This document shows, one piece after another, positions 1 to 9,848 of a DNA stretch of 64,000 nucleotides. The position numbers were made by a program, and so were the translations under genes. Source of the stretch: Arion vulgaris (taxonomy: Eukaryota; Mollusca; Gastropoda; Stylommatophora; Arionidae). The notes under the pieces were generated by a model. That model did not search any database and had not been told where the DNA came from. It saw only the letters and a program-made list of their open reading frames with translations. The stretch spans positions 83,495,941-83,559,940 of the forward strand of contig CM036753.1 of the NCBI GenBank assembly GCA_020796225.1, written 5' to 3'. Position 1 is the stretch's first letter. The number at the start of each line of letters is the position of its first letter.

Positions 1-167
1 CATTTTCTCATATGTGTCCTAGGATTATGTTAACCACTACCTTTACTAGACTTGAGGCCAATCCATATGTACTCATTCTCGTTCAGCAGATGTTGGAGGA
101 CTTGCTTGCTGTTGATAACTGTGCGTCGATGTTTATGTACACCTCTTTTATTGTCTTGCATTCCGTA

Positions 168-341
168 GCTCGATTCTGGACCGCGCCATTCTGCTCACAT
201 GTGCATTTTATTTCGATGAGCTCTAGAAGTGATGCAGGAGCTATAGAGTCCGTTATTTGTGTAATACACTCGGCATGGGACGTGCTATTTCTGCAGAGAG
301 TGACCAAGCCTCATGTGGAAAAAACCGGGTGGAATGAAGTC
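168..341 (+). mobile_element. SINE S2 fragment (5'-truncated)
   Basis: This stretch matches, in order, the body of the S2 copies at 45354-45590 and 57755-57945 read in reverse complement: a GACCGCGCCATTCTG block, a degenerate GGAGCTACGGAGTTC block, then GACGTGCTATTTCTGC and the 3' motif GGAATGAAGTCAG. The tRNA-like head is missing, so this is a truncated, diverged copy. The open frame across 12-398 is incidental to the SINE. Confidence 0.6.
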
Positions 342-369
342 AGTCCTTTGTCTTTAGGCCCTATAGACT

Positions 370-647
370 CTGGGCTAACCCAAGGAAGTATAATGTGATA
401 TATTATCCACGCTGGAATCACCACCACCCATCTCTCGTCTTCATCGTGAAACATAGAATTGTAACTATTGTTCAACGCTTTTTTCATGTTTACTTAATTT
501 CTAAACCTGTCTCTTCTTGATACTCCCAGCATGTTACATAGACACTTCATCTCTGTCGTTACTAGTAACAATCATTTATTGTAAAAATGTATTCATTGTT
601 ATTGACAAAGTAAACCCACAAAAAATGCATATAATTCAATGTCTTAC
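370..647. other. Non-coding interval with a small LINE A remnant
   Basis: About 280 bases without a recognisable gene. Positions 497-568 resemble a minus-strand piece of LINE A (compare 11610-11680: the CTGTCTCTTCTTG and AGACACTTCATCTCTG blocks). The rest is AT-rich and unassigned; if the CUB exon next to it is real, this is its downstream intron. Confidence 0.5.
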
Positions 648-825
648 TTGATAACAATATCATGCAGTAATAACACCACAGCACTGGCACTAGGAGCTTG
701 AATTTCCCAACTACATCGACCTGTGCCGGGGGTGCCGGCAGGATATTCAGGGCTTTGAATGTATCCAGTACTTTCATTCATTTTCACACCTGTCTTGCTA
801 CACGATCTAGACAAAATACTGCTTG
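648..825 (-). CDS. CUB-domain exon (N-terminal half of a CUB module)
   Basis: CUB modules are extracellular beta-sandwich domains of secreted or membrane proteins. Read on the minus strand, this exon encodes a Cys about 20 residues before GYIQSPEYP, then a second Cys in GRCSWEIQAP, then a hydrophobic strand AVVLLLHDIVI. This is the classic G-x-I-x-SP-x-YP ... C-x-W-x-I-x-AP signature. The exon is bounded by a pyrimidine-rich acceptor ending CCACAG (826-831) and a donor GTAAGA (642-647). It starts with 2 nt of a split codon (phase 1) and ends in phase 2. The other half of the CUB module should lie to the left, possibly beyond the window edge. The ORF that begins with ATG in another frame here is a shadow. 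The domain call is confident; the parent gene is unknown. Confidence 0.75.
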
Positions 826-930
826 CTGTGGATGAGGTAAACTTTTCTTCATTGAAATTAATTCGACAGAATTCATAAAATTATATTACATGATCCAAGT
901 TATTGTTTGTTTTTCTTTGTCATTAACTTT

Positions 931-1110
931 AACTTTAGATGTTCCATGTGATTGTTGATTAATCTGTCAACAATCTTTAACTTTAGATGTTCCATGTGAT
1001 TGTTGATTAATCTGTCAACAATTAATTTAGATGTTCCATTGATTGTTGATTAATCTGTCAACAATCTTTAACTTTAGATGTTCCATGTGATTGTTGATTA
1101 ATCTGTCAAC
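931..1110 (+). repeat. Tandem repeat, ~48-bp unit x4
   Basis: Four copies of a unit containing TTTAGATGTTCCATGTGATT and GATTAATCTGTCAACA. The third copy is shortened. No coding potential. Confidence 0.85.
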
Positions 1111-1221
1111 ATGTATTACATTAAATTACAAGTTTGAAATAACAGATCATTAAGTTGACCGAATTCATTATTTTGCATGTTTAAATCTATTGTTTACTAT
1201 TTTGTCAACATGCATTGGATC

Positions 1222-1387
1222 CAGTGGCGGCTCGTCATTAAGGGCCACTGGAGCCGGGCCCCACCAAAAATAATGTGTAACGTGTATTTATTATTGTATA
1301 AATTAAAACATAACAAACCAAAACCATGATTTTTCCGAAAAATGTACGTCTGGCCCCACCAACAAAAATGATCACGAGCCGCCACTG
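1222..1387. mobile_element. hAT-like MITE, family T1 (copy 1)
   Basis: A 166-bp element with inverted termini CAGTGGCGGCTCGT and ACGAGCCGCCACTG, flanked by a perfect 8-bp duplication ATTGGATC at 1214-1221 and 1388-1395. Short length, CAG...CTG-type ends and an 8-bp target duplication are the hallmarks of non-autonomous hAT elements. No transposase is encoded. Sister copies lie at 32566 and 35879. Confidence 0.9.
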
Positions 1388-1521
1388 ATTGGATCAGTAT
1401 TCTCAAACTCGCGCTCGCTGGCGCTATGATACCCATGTTATACATTTCTGGCAGTTTATTTTACTCCGTGGCATATGTTAATCGTTAATTCAATACAAAA
1501 ACGTATTTCTACAACAGTATT

Positions 1522-2946
1522 TCTTTCATAGAACTTTAAGATTTATTCTTTCATAGAACTTCCAATGATTACATTCTTTCATAGAACTTCCAATGATTTC
1601 ATTCTTTCATAGAACTTCCAATGATTTCATTCTTTCATAGAACTTCCAATGATTACATTCTTTCATAGAACAATGATTTCATTCTTTCATAGAACTTCCA
1701 ATGATTACGGTCTTTCATAGAACTTCCAATGATTACGGTCTTTCATAGAACTTCCAATGATTTCATTCTTTCATAGAACTTCCAATGATTTCATTCTTTC
1801 ATAGAACTTCCAATGATTTCATTCTTTCATAGAACTTCCAATGATTTCATTCATTCAGAACTTCAATGATTTCATTCTTCATAGAACTTCCAATGATTTC
1901 ATTCTTTCATAGAACTTCCAATGATTACATTCTTTCATAGAACAATGATTTCATTCTTTCATAGAACTTCCAATGATTACGGTCTTTCATAGAACTTCCA
2001 ATGATTACGGTCTTTCATAGAACTTCCAATGATTTCATTCTTCTAGAACTTCCAATTCATTCTTTCAGAACTTCAATGATTTCATTCTTCATGAACTTCC
2101 AATGATTTCATTTTTCATAGAACTTCCAAGATTTCATCTTTCAAGAACTTCCAATGATTTATTCTTCAGAACTCCAATGATTACGGTCTTCATAGAACCA
2201 ATGATTCGTCTTCATAGAACTTCCAATGATTTATTCTTCATAGAACTTCCAATGATTTCATTCTTTCATAGAACTTCCAATGATTTCATTCTTCAGAACT
2301 TCAGTTCATTTTTCTAGAATTCCAATGATTTCATTCTTTCATAGAACTTCAATGATTTCTTCTTTCATAGAACTTCCAATGATTACGGTCTTTCAAGAAC
2401 TTCCAAATTCGTCTTCATAGAACTTCCAATGATTTCATCTTCAGAACTTCCAATGATTTCATTCTTCATAGAACTCAATGATTTCATTCTTCAAGAACTT
2501 CCAATGATTTCATTCTTTCTAGAACTTCCATGATTTCATTCTTCATAGAACTTCAAGATTTCATTCTTTCATGAACTTCCAATGATTTCATTCTTTCATA
2601 GAACTTCAATGATTTCATCTTCATAGAACTTCCAATGATTTCTTCTTTCATAGAACTTCAATGATTTATTCTTTCAGAACTTCCAATGATTTCATTCTTT
2701 CATAGAACTTCAATGATTTCATTCTTCTAGAACTTCCAATGATTTATTCTTTCAGAACTTCCAATGATTTCATTCTTTCAGAACTCCAATACATTTCTAG
2801 AACCTGATTTCTTCTTTCAAGAACTTCCAAGTTTTCTTTCATAGAACTTCCAATGATTCATTCTTTCATAGAACTTCCAATGATTTCATTCTTTCATAGA
2901 ACTCCAATGATTACGGCTCTCATTAGAACTTCAATCATTACGGTTT
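1522..2946 (+). repeat. Satellite, 28-bp unit, about 50 copies
   Basis: The unit is TCTTTCATAGAACTTCCAAT plus GATTTCAT, with a GATTACGG variant. The left ~500 bp is homogeneous. From about 2040 onward almost every unit carries one or more single-base deletions, so the period drifts. Open frames here are chance products. Confidence 0.95.
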
Positions 2947-3039
2947 TCCGCTTATGCAATCTGGTTTTCTTTTGTAACCATTCTTCAACCCCACCTCCCC
3001 CTCCCTCCCACTTCCGCCACACAAAATAGAACATCGCCC

Positions 3040-3665
3040 TTGCTTGACATCTGTGTAGTCACTATAGTCCTAACCACGCTACTGTACGCCACAGAGACAT
3101 GGACAGTGCATAGCAGACACGCAAACAAACTAAACAACTTCCACACAAGTTGTCTACGCAGGTCATTAAACTGTCAGGACAAAATTCTTGATAACGAAAT
3201 CATCTTATGAGCCAATATCACAAGCGTCAGCACCCTATTGCACAAGGCCCAATTGAGATCGGCCTGTCACGTTGCTCTGTTGCCCGAAAACGTTGATGTA
3301 TGGCTAGCTTGAAGGGGGCAGACGATCAGTTGGTGAAAAGAAAAAACTTTAAAACACTTTTAAAATGTCACCAAAATGCTTTGATATAGACACCGTGTGC
3401 TTGACTTCATTGCGCAAGATCGTCAAATGTGGCGCTGTGACAGTACAAGAGAAACCCGCATAGCTGAGAATCGTCGTACTGTTGAGGAGCAGAGAAAGTG
3501 CGCTGTTTGAAAAGACACAACACACACACATGTCTAACCTTGATCATGTATGACCCATCTGTGGTAGGGGATTGTGTTCGAGGATTTGACTTTACCTCTG
3601 CACACACTAGAGAGTGGCAGCACACGTCTGAGGTGTTGTCATCATAGCTTGCGATGGACGGCTAT
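3040..3665 (+). pseudogene. LINE D, 3' end of RT polyprotein (degenerate)
   Basis: This plus-strand fragment encodes the region after the polymerase of a non-LTR retrotransposon. The residues corresponding to TLLYATETWTVHSRHANKLN are recognisable near 3075-3140, followed by the CLRR and NCQDKILDNE blocks. The same order is seen in LINE D at 59728-60549. Near 3565-3620 the frame runs into a decayed C2H2-finger end, and the shared 3' terminus with TTGCGATGGACGGC follows at 3650. Stops and frameshifts rule out function. The neighbouring satellite abuts its 5' side. I am fairly sure of the family because five other copies in the window share the same 3' end. Confidence 0.7.
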
Positions 3666-3771
3666 TTATATTACATTTGTGGTCAATGTTTTGTGGGCCT
3701 GCTTGATAGTTTGTTGCTATTATTTTTTTTACATGATCGAATGAAGATTATACCAAAACAACTTGAGCAGA

Positions 3772-4194
3772 CATAGAATCATCATCATCAAATAGCTTGT
3801 CCTGAGCAGAACTTTGCCACTCCAACAGTCCTCGGAATTTCTCTCCTCATAGGCCAGATTTCCTGCCTCTGCAGCCGTCATGTTCAAACCAAAAGTTACA
3901 TTCTGAATCCATCTTCTCCGTGGTCTTCCTCTTCTTCTCCTCTTTACCGGTATGCCTCCTTCCATGATGGTCTTCTCCAACCCTTCATGTCTTTTTATAT
4001 GTCCAAAATATCTAAATTTTCTTTTTTTATTTGTAGCATCAGCCAGTTTTCTTTGAGTTCTTTCTGGATAGATCTATTTGTTCTCTTCTCTGTCCAAGAT
4101 ATACGGAGAACGCTTCTGTAACAATTATATTCGAAAGCACATATATGTTTTTCCACTGCTTTATTAAATGTCCATGATTCACACCCATTTTAGG
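3772..4194 (-). pseudogene. LINE E 3' part (minus copy, distal segment)
   Basis: Reverse complement of the LINE E copy at 30925-31967, covering its last ~420 bp. It encodes the C-terminal MEGGIPVKRRRRGRPRRRW segment, then ends in the GAT-rich tail that reads as ATCATCATC at 3780. This basic GRPRRRW patch is typical of the extreme C-terminus of invertebrate non-LTR polyproteins. The copy is broken at 4194 by a foreign LINE A 3' end and resumes at 4271. Confidence 0.7.
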
Positions 4195-4270
4195 GCCCGT
4201 TTTAGAAATTTCTTCCTGACCTGACGCTGTGAGGCATACAGGATTCGAGAAAGAAAGAAAGAAAGATCAG
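4195..4270 (+). mobile_element. LINE A 3'-terminal fragment inside LINE E
   Basis: The block GGGCCCGTTTTAGAAATTTC ... GACCTGACGCTGTGAGGC ... ending in an AAAGAAAGAAAG tail is the 3' terminus of LINE A, also present at 11313-11395 (minus), 22110-22177 and 24740-24812. Here only about 75 bp are present, in plus orientation within minus-strand LINE E. About 55 bp of LINE E expected between 4194 and 4271 are absent, so insertion came with a deletion. Confidence 0.75.
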
Positions 4271-4575
4271 TTCCGTTCCATACTGTTCTTAGCTGTTTAA
4301 TTCTTTTATAAAGCCATGTTCGTTCTTCTTTTAATTTCCTTCATCCCATTTCAATCTGTTGTTAGTAGTGAACCAAGATATTCGAAACTGTTCACATTTT
4401 CTACTTTCTCTCCGTTGATAAAAATATATTTTGTCATGTTCGTTTTATCTGTTGTCATTATTTTTGTTTTTGCCACATTGAGATATAGATTTTGTTTTTC
4501 GCTTTTATCTTTCACTTCTCCTAATAATTTCTCAATCCCTTTTGTGATGTTGACAGTAACACTGTATCGTCAGTG
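4271..4575 (-). pseudogene. LINE E RT catalytic segment (minus copy, proximal segment)
   Basis: Minus-strand continuation of LINE E, homologous to 30955-31260. The reverse complement encodes DDTVLLSTSQKG, the YADD-type polymerase box of a reverse transcriptase, then a segment ending NSFEYLGSLLTTDG-like before the break at 4270. In this copy the Asp-Asp pair is intact while the plus copy at 30.96 kb has Asp-Asn. The element is 5'-truncated and directly abuts the SUEL-like exon at 4599. Confidence 0.7.
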
Positions 4576-4598
4576 CTACACAGACACAGAATACTTAC

Positions 4599-4828
4599 CA
4601 TTAACACACAAATAGTGAACTAGTAGAATGTGTGGTGCACGTGCACTGCAAACCCCGATGTATCACATGATGCTCTGCTCATGCAGTCCCGCTTTGTATT
4701 CTCAAAAGCTTGATGGTCCTTGTCCATAGTCAGGTTGGTAACATCAGATATGAGTATAAGAGACTGATTGCAAACAATGGCGTTATTATTTCCGTCACAG
4801 ACTTGGATACAACTGATGCTGTAGATCA
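4599..4828 (-). pseudogene. SUEL/galactose-lectin-like exon with an in-frame stop
   Basis: On the minus strand a strong acceptor (TTTTTTCAG) opens a frame with CIQVCDGNNNAIVC, then hydrophobic SLILISDV, then a CMSRASC block. The spacing C-x8-C ... C-x5-C resembles the SUEL (rhamnose/galactose-binding lectin) domain, which usually starts C-E-G-x5-I-x-C. A donor GTAAGT lies at 4593-4598. A TAG at 4619-4621 interrupts the frame; beyond it the same frame reads CVLMVSILC, which fits the usual terminal L-x-V-x-Y-x-C of the family. Either the exon is terminal and encodes a shortened domain, or it is a pseudo-exon broken by a nonsense change. It begins in phase 1, compatible with the signal-peptide exon at 25774-25834. 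The domain call is an unsearched motif match. Confidence 0.4.
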
Positions 4829-5231
4829 CTGAAAAAACATTCATTGTATTATTTTTGTTAGTGTAAAGCCAGAGCCAACTATAAACTACTGGGCCTTCTG
4901 GCTCAGGTAAGAATTGTGGGAAATCAGACCCCAACTACACCACGTGACCTCGCATTCCAGTATTGGTGTATATAGACGAATTCATTTAAAAATCAACACA
5001 AAATGCTAACTCGAAGTCATATTATGCAACACGTTAAGTTCAACAATAAGGAATATCAATATTATGAATATTTTTCACCAATAAATAACCATATACTCAC
5101 AGAATTTAGTAAAATTGCAAAAAAGCGCAGTGTTCTATCAAACATCTGTAATTTCCAGATCCCTTTTCTTATCTAGGTCAGGGAATACCGGCCAGTTGTC
5201 TGGCCTGTGCTAGAGCCTGGCTGTGGTAAAG
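4829..5231. other. Non-coding interval
   Basis: About 400 bases, AT-rich, without a recognised exon, repeat or element. It is probably intron upstream of the SUEL-like exon on the minus strand. Confidence 0.4.
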
Positions 5232-5626
5232 CTTAGATTCCCGAACTTTTTCGGCCCAACGACCACTTTGCACAACATAAACTTTGCAACGCCCTCCACA
5301 TTATAATAGTTTGCCAATGCCCCCACATATTTACATGCTCTATTTTCTTTTGACATATAAAATTGATATATTTTTCTGTCATACATGGATTAAATAGAAA
5401 ATTTATGAAAAAATGGATCGTGTTAGACGGGCATAAGATGAATTAAAATGCTGCAGAGATTAGAATTAGAATGCTGCATGATTTTAAAATATATATTATT
5501 AATTTCTTCTTTAAGGAGCCACCGACCCCTAATCGCCTGAACACCATCTAAATTCTTCTGAACCCACTATTGCCCCCTAGAACGCTTCAGCGCCAACTGG
5601 GGAGTCGCCCACTTTGGGAAACACTG
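5232..5626. mobile_element. hAT-like element, family T2 (copy 1, inverted)
   Basis: A 395-bp element bounded by CTTAGATTCCCGAAC and CTTTGGGAAACACTG, the same ends as the T2 copies at 16321 and 29252 in the opposite orientation. The flanks TGGTAAAG (5224-5231) and GTGTAAAG (5627-5634) match at 6 of 8 positions, a slightly decayed 8-bp target duplication. No transposase is encoded. Confidence 0.75.
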
Positions 5627-5723
5627 GTGTAAAGTGTCACATTTCTACCAGAACAACAATTGCACTATTTGTACAGCTGTCGCTAGTATCTTTGTTTTCA
5701 CTAACAGGTGTATGAGATTGTGC

Positions 5724-5875
5724 GAGAAAATCATACAGTTACGGAGAAAATTATACAATTACGGAGAAAGTTATACAGTTACGGAGAAAATTATACAATT
5801 ACGGAGAAAGTTATACAGTTACGGAGAAAGTTATACAATTACGGAGAAAGTCATACAGTTATGGAGAAAGTCGGC
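5724..5875 (+). repeat. Satellite, 20-bp unit (block 1)
   Basis: Seven to eight copies of GAGAAAATCATACAGTTACG with AAAGTTATACAATT variants. The same unit reappears at 6029-6296 after a 150-bp non-repetitive spacer. Because 20 is not a multiple of three, all three frames stay open. Confidence 0.9.
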
Positions 5876-6028
5876 TCCTTCTTCTTCTTCGCGAACGCCC
5901 GCTGTTAATTCAGGCGGAAAGTCATGAAGCCTGGTATTGCGCTTCTTACTGATTTTTGCGTGGGCCTATATTACCCTTTTACGGGTGTCCCTCAACCATA
6001 CGGACAACCTCGCCGACTTCCGAGGTAG

Positions 6029-6296
6029 GAGAAAATCATACAATTACGGAGAAAATCATACAATTACGGAGAAAATCATACAGTTACGGAGAAAATCATA
6101 CGAGATTACAGTTACGGAGAAAATCATACAGTTACGTGGAGAAAATCATACAGTTACGGAGAAAATCATACAGTTACGGAGAAAATCATACAGTTAGGGA
6201 GAAAGTCATACAGTTACGGAGAAAGTCATAGTTACGGAGAAAATCATACACTTAGGGAGAAAGTCATACAGTTAGGGAGAAAATCATACAGTTACG
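6029..6296 (+). repeat. Satellite, 20-bp unit (block 2)
   Basis: About thirteen copies of the same 20-bp unit as block 1, with a small insertion (CGAGATTACAGTT) near 6100 and TTAGGGAG variants at the right end. The spacer 5876-6028 is GC-richer and unrelated to the unit. Confidence 0.9.
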
Positions 6297-6507
6297 AGCC
6301 AATGTTCCTCGATATTCAAGTCTTGTAGAATGTCTATAATTTTGTATTTGCTTTGCCTAGAGCGTTTCTAAAACATTTTTCTGTAGTAATTTTAAAAGAT
6401 TAGAATTTCTTCATTAATGTTTTTGTTTTGTTACACGATTCGCATCCACGTGAACAATTCTCAGAAATGTTATTTTTGGTTTTTTAACTATCGTTACTGC
6501 CTGTGAG

Positions 6508-6725
6508 CGTCTGTAGCTCAAGCGATAGTGAGCTCGATCACAAACCCAAGAGTACCTGGTTCAAACCCCACGGTGGCAAGTTTGGAAGCAAATTCGTTTC
6601 CGTGGGATTTTACGAAAGGTAAAATAGACGTATAAGTGGTGCCTAGAAAATCAACGACTCATTTACTGTGGTTGATGGCTACGTCCTTTAGGATATGCCA
6701 CGATTTTCATACTTCCTGTAGTACC
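6508..6725 (+). mobile_element. tRNA-derived SINE, family S4
   Basis: The head carries an A-box-like TGTAGCTCAAGCGATAG (6511) and a B box GGTTCAAACCCC (6558-6569), i.e. an internal RNA polymerase III promoter in tRNA spacing. The body continues through AAGTGGTGCCTAGAAAATC to GGATATGCCACG. The 3' half recurs in reverse orientation at 30628-30722, which identifies it as an interspersed element rather than a tRNA gene. Confidence 0.75.
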
Positions 6726-7360
6726 GCTTTTAGGGCGGTGTAGGACAGGTGTAGGACAGGTGGGACGAGAGCCTGAGGAATGTAATGGCTGCTTGGTTAG
6801 TGTAGTCACTGCGAAGCTATCCAGGATAGAATATTTCATTTATGCCCACAACAGAACAAATCCTTGACCTGTGAATTGATCACAGGTCTCCTGCATGGAA
6901 GCCGTGCTCTATTTCATTCTGCCAGACCCTCCTCTAATTTATGTTACTTTTAAGTAACCTTTGTTATCTTGCCTAAATAATATGATATATAATTGAGAAA
7001 ATATCAACAAAGAAGTTGAAGAAGTTAGAGAAAACTTTAGAGATTGACGATTTAAAAAGTTGATAACTGTTTAGAAATAAGAAAGTCGTGAACACATTCA
7101 CAAAGAAAACAGTAGAACAAACAAATGAAGAAACAATATATGTTCATACATCATATTCAACATTTAATGAATCTTTCTTAAACATGACTGAAATAATAGG
7201 AATAGAAACAGAGGTAACATTAATTGAACTGTGAATTCACAAAAAGAGTCCCAATTTGAAGAAATACAAAAATAACTAATGTGTCTATTAGACAGTAATA
7301 CATTGAATTGAAATAAGTAAATGTAGAAAAGTTACAAATGTAAATTAGAAATAAAAACGC
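6726..7360. other. Non-coding interval
   Basis: About 630 bases, AT-rich on the right. A short duplicated GTGTAGGACAGGTG lies at 6740-6765. I see no exon, RNA gene or known element. Confidence 0.4.
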
Positions 7361-7361
7361 T

Positions 7362-7690
7362 CGTGTGGTATCAGGGCCCGCAAGGAAGCAAATAATAATA
7401 CCACTGCAACCTACAATGCATGTCGTAAGAGGCGACTTATGGAGGCCCTAGGGATGCTACCCTAGTAAATAAAAAGCAGCGCAGAAATTGGATGTGCTGG
7501 CCTACTTGTAGGCGCGTAATTGGCACAGCGTACAATCGCTCGTATGCTCATGTCACATACAAATCACACAGAGTGGTTGCTCATATCACATACAAATCAC
7601 ACAGAGTGGTTGATCATATCACATACAAATCACACAGAATGGTTGCTCATATCACATACAAATCACACAGAGTGGTTGTTTACCTCATAC
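7362..7690 (+). mobile_element. SINE-like element S3 with expanded 3' segment
   Basis: S3 body from GGGCCCGCAAGGAAGC through CGTAAGAGGCGACTTA, CTACCCTAGTAAATAAAA and GATGTGCTGGCCTACTTGTA to TCACACAGAGTGGTT, matching copies at 28376 (-), 34975 (-) and 57946 (+). From 7552 the last 33 bp (CACATACAAATCACACAGAG plus TGGTTGCTCATAT) are tandemly amplified about four times, while the other copies carry it once. No tRNA-type boxes are evident, so SINE is a working label. Confidence 0.75.
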
Positions 7691-7839
7691 TTTAATTTTT
7701 CTCGTGAACTATCTAGCTATATGTCTGTCTGTCTCTATCCATCCATTCATATATATTTGTATTTATACAACGGTCTTTCAGACAAGATGTCCATCTCTTT
7801 CTCGCATGCCTTTTAACTCCCGATTAGGCATAAGCCCTT

Positions 7840-8400
7840 AACCAACTTATACCAAGTCTTTAGTTATCTCCTGCAAGTCCATCCAGCTCTTCTTCTATAT
7901 ATTGTTGATCTCTGCCTTCAAATCTCTTATCTGTGTATTTCTAGGCCTACCACTGTTTCGCTTTCCATGTGGATTCTCGGAAATGACCATTCTTTTTATA
8001 TCCCCATCGGAATTTTCTATGTGTCCAGCGCTATCGTCTTTTTTCATCGCTTGGTTCACTGGAATATGTCTTGTTCTCTCCACAAGCTTCTCATTTGTGA
8101 CCCTATCATACCATCTCAATTTCTCTATTCTGCACAGAGTGATGAATGTTTGCAATTTATGCTTCATTATTTTATTAGTTTTTTTTTATATTTCTAGTCC
8201 ATAAAACAGAACTGTTTTAACGTGGGAGTTAAATATTCTAATTTTGGTTCTAGATTTGATTTATTTAGACTTCCATAGATTTCTTAATGCGATGAAAGCT
8301 CATCTTGCCTTCTGTATTCTTATTTTGACATCTCTATCTGTTCCACGATGTCCATCTGCCTCTTGCATATATCATTATTCTAGTTGAGTAAACATGCTGG
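7840..8400 (-). pseudogene. LINE F, C-terminal region (degenerate)
   Basis: The minus strand encodes a fragment with LRWYDRVTNEKLVERTRHIP, followed by a basic GRPRNTQIRDLKAEI segment. This is the post-RT C-terminal domain shared with LINE F at 17790-18820, where the order is [31 protein letters not shown] and the Arg-rich end. The copy is frameshifted and lacks the polymerase. LINE F copies also lie at 36235-36760 and 53955-54300. Confidence 0.75.
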
Positions 8401-8465
8401 AAAATCTAGATCCTGCAATCTCAACATAATGTTAGAATGTTTAAGATCGAATGACTACGCAAGTT

Positions 8466-8972
8466 CAGTGCCGGATTAAGCCAGCGCGGGGTATGTAACA
8501 AATTTTACCAAGAGGCCCTAGGTTTTGTGTGATAATAAAATAAAACATAACTTTTACAAACAAACTTTTCTCTATTTAATGTGAGCAAATTTAGAGATAA
8601 CACTAGACAAACCAATTTCTCAAACAAAGTAAATTGCATTCAATGTTCATTAAGGTGAGGTTATTTAGACGATCTTGTCCCATGATGTTCCTTAACTCAC
8701 TTTTTACACGCTATTGAATGTTGAAAAAGAACGATCTCCGCTTGCAAGGGTTCTAGAATTCGGTTCTATAAAATGGTAATTATTCCCGTTACAACTTACT
8801 CATCTTCGAAACTAGACCGTACGCCTGATTACGACACTCTACCGTTTAATCCATGTTATTTGAGATGTCATTCAAAACTTGTTTGATAGTTTTACAAGCT
8901 GAACATTTTCTGCTCTAGAAAAGCGGGGCACGTAGTATTTGCTACTTCTGCTATAGAGCTAGTCCGGCACTG
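8466..8972. mobile_element. hAT-like element, family T3
   Basis: A 507-bp element with termini CAGTGCCGGATTA and TAGTCCGGCACTG, flanked by a perfect 8-bp duplication CGCAAGTT (8458-8465 and 8973-8980). The ends and duplication length are typical of hAT elements. There is no transposase ORF, so it is non-autonomous. Single copy in this window. Confidence 0.88.
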
Positions 8973-8980
8973 CGCAAGTT

Positions 8981-9848
8981 AGACTATTAAGTTACCAAAT
9001 ATAATACATATACATATCTACCGAGCAATATAGAACACATATCAAGTATATCAAGTGAGTCTGAAATGTCAATATGTGATATATGTAATGCTGGTAAGTG
9101 GGCGTTAATAACAATACAACTAATCCTATTCAAAGATATACAAGCACAGCAATGTTCAACGATACGAGTATTACTATATAACAAGTATGTTTGTTTGGAG
9201 TGAGAGGAGGGATGAGGGAGGAATAAAATTACTCTTTAAAGTGCGTATGAGTAATGCCCGGAAGTTTCCTCATGATCATTACTAACTGGATACACGCCCT
9301 TAAAGTAATTGTATCATACCATTCATTATCCATCATTTGAACCGGCATTACTGACATTACTCATTATTATAAAACATTATAGTAACATTATACGTGAGAA
9401 TACAAAAAAAACTCGGCAACAGGTATTAATGAGCTAAATCCCAACCATATTTCGTATTTCAGTGCTTATTGTAAAAACAGTTTTCATATTTATATTCCAT
9501 CGCTATGTGCTTCCAGGCCATAGGTCATACTAGATATAAAACATGTCGCCAGAACTATGTTTACAGTTTTATTCAGCTCTATATGACAGTCTCATTAAAC
9601 AATCATGTGTTTTCTTTATGAACGATAACCTCAAGTACCCCATCTCTGACATGTGTGGAAAACTAATACATCAGTTGACATATTTGCACACTCCTGTATA
9701 GTACATTCCCTGTCAACTTGTATCTAGGGACTAGAAAGAGAAAAATATTTCACACTTTCTGTATAGTGTATTCCTGCCACCCCAACACTTCTTTAAACAA
9801 GTAAATGGTGGAAGAGAAGAAGAAGTATTCCCTGTCAACTTCTAGCTA
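8981..9848. other. Non-coding interval
   Basis: About 870 bases without a recognised gene or repeat family. The sequence CACTTTCTGTATAG..TATTCC recurs loosely at 9690 and 9755, as does TTCCCTGTCAACTT (9706, 9828), suggesting an old local duplication. Confidence 0.35.

Noticed and set aside
12..398. 128-codon plus frame at the window start
   Set aside because: Runs through a degenerate SINE S2 copy; no domain.
6508..6580. tRNA gene on the plus strand
   Set aside because: No closed acceptor stem could be drawn, and the 3' body recurs at 30.6 kb: SINE S4.
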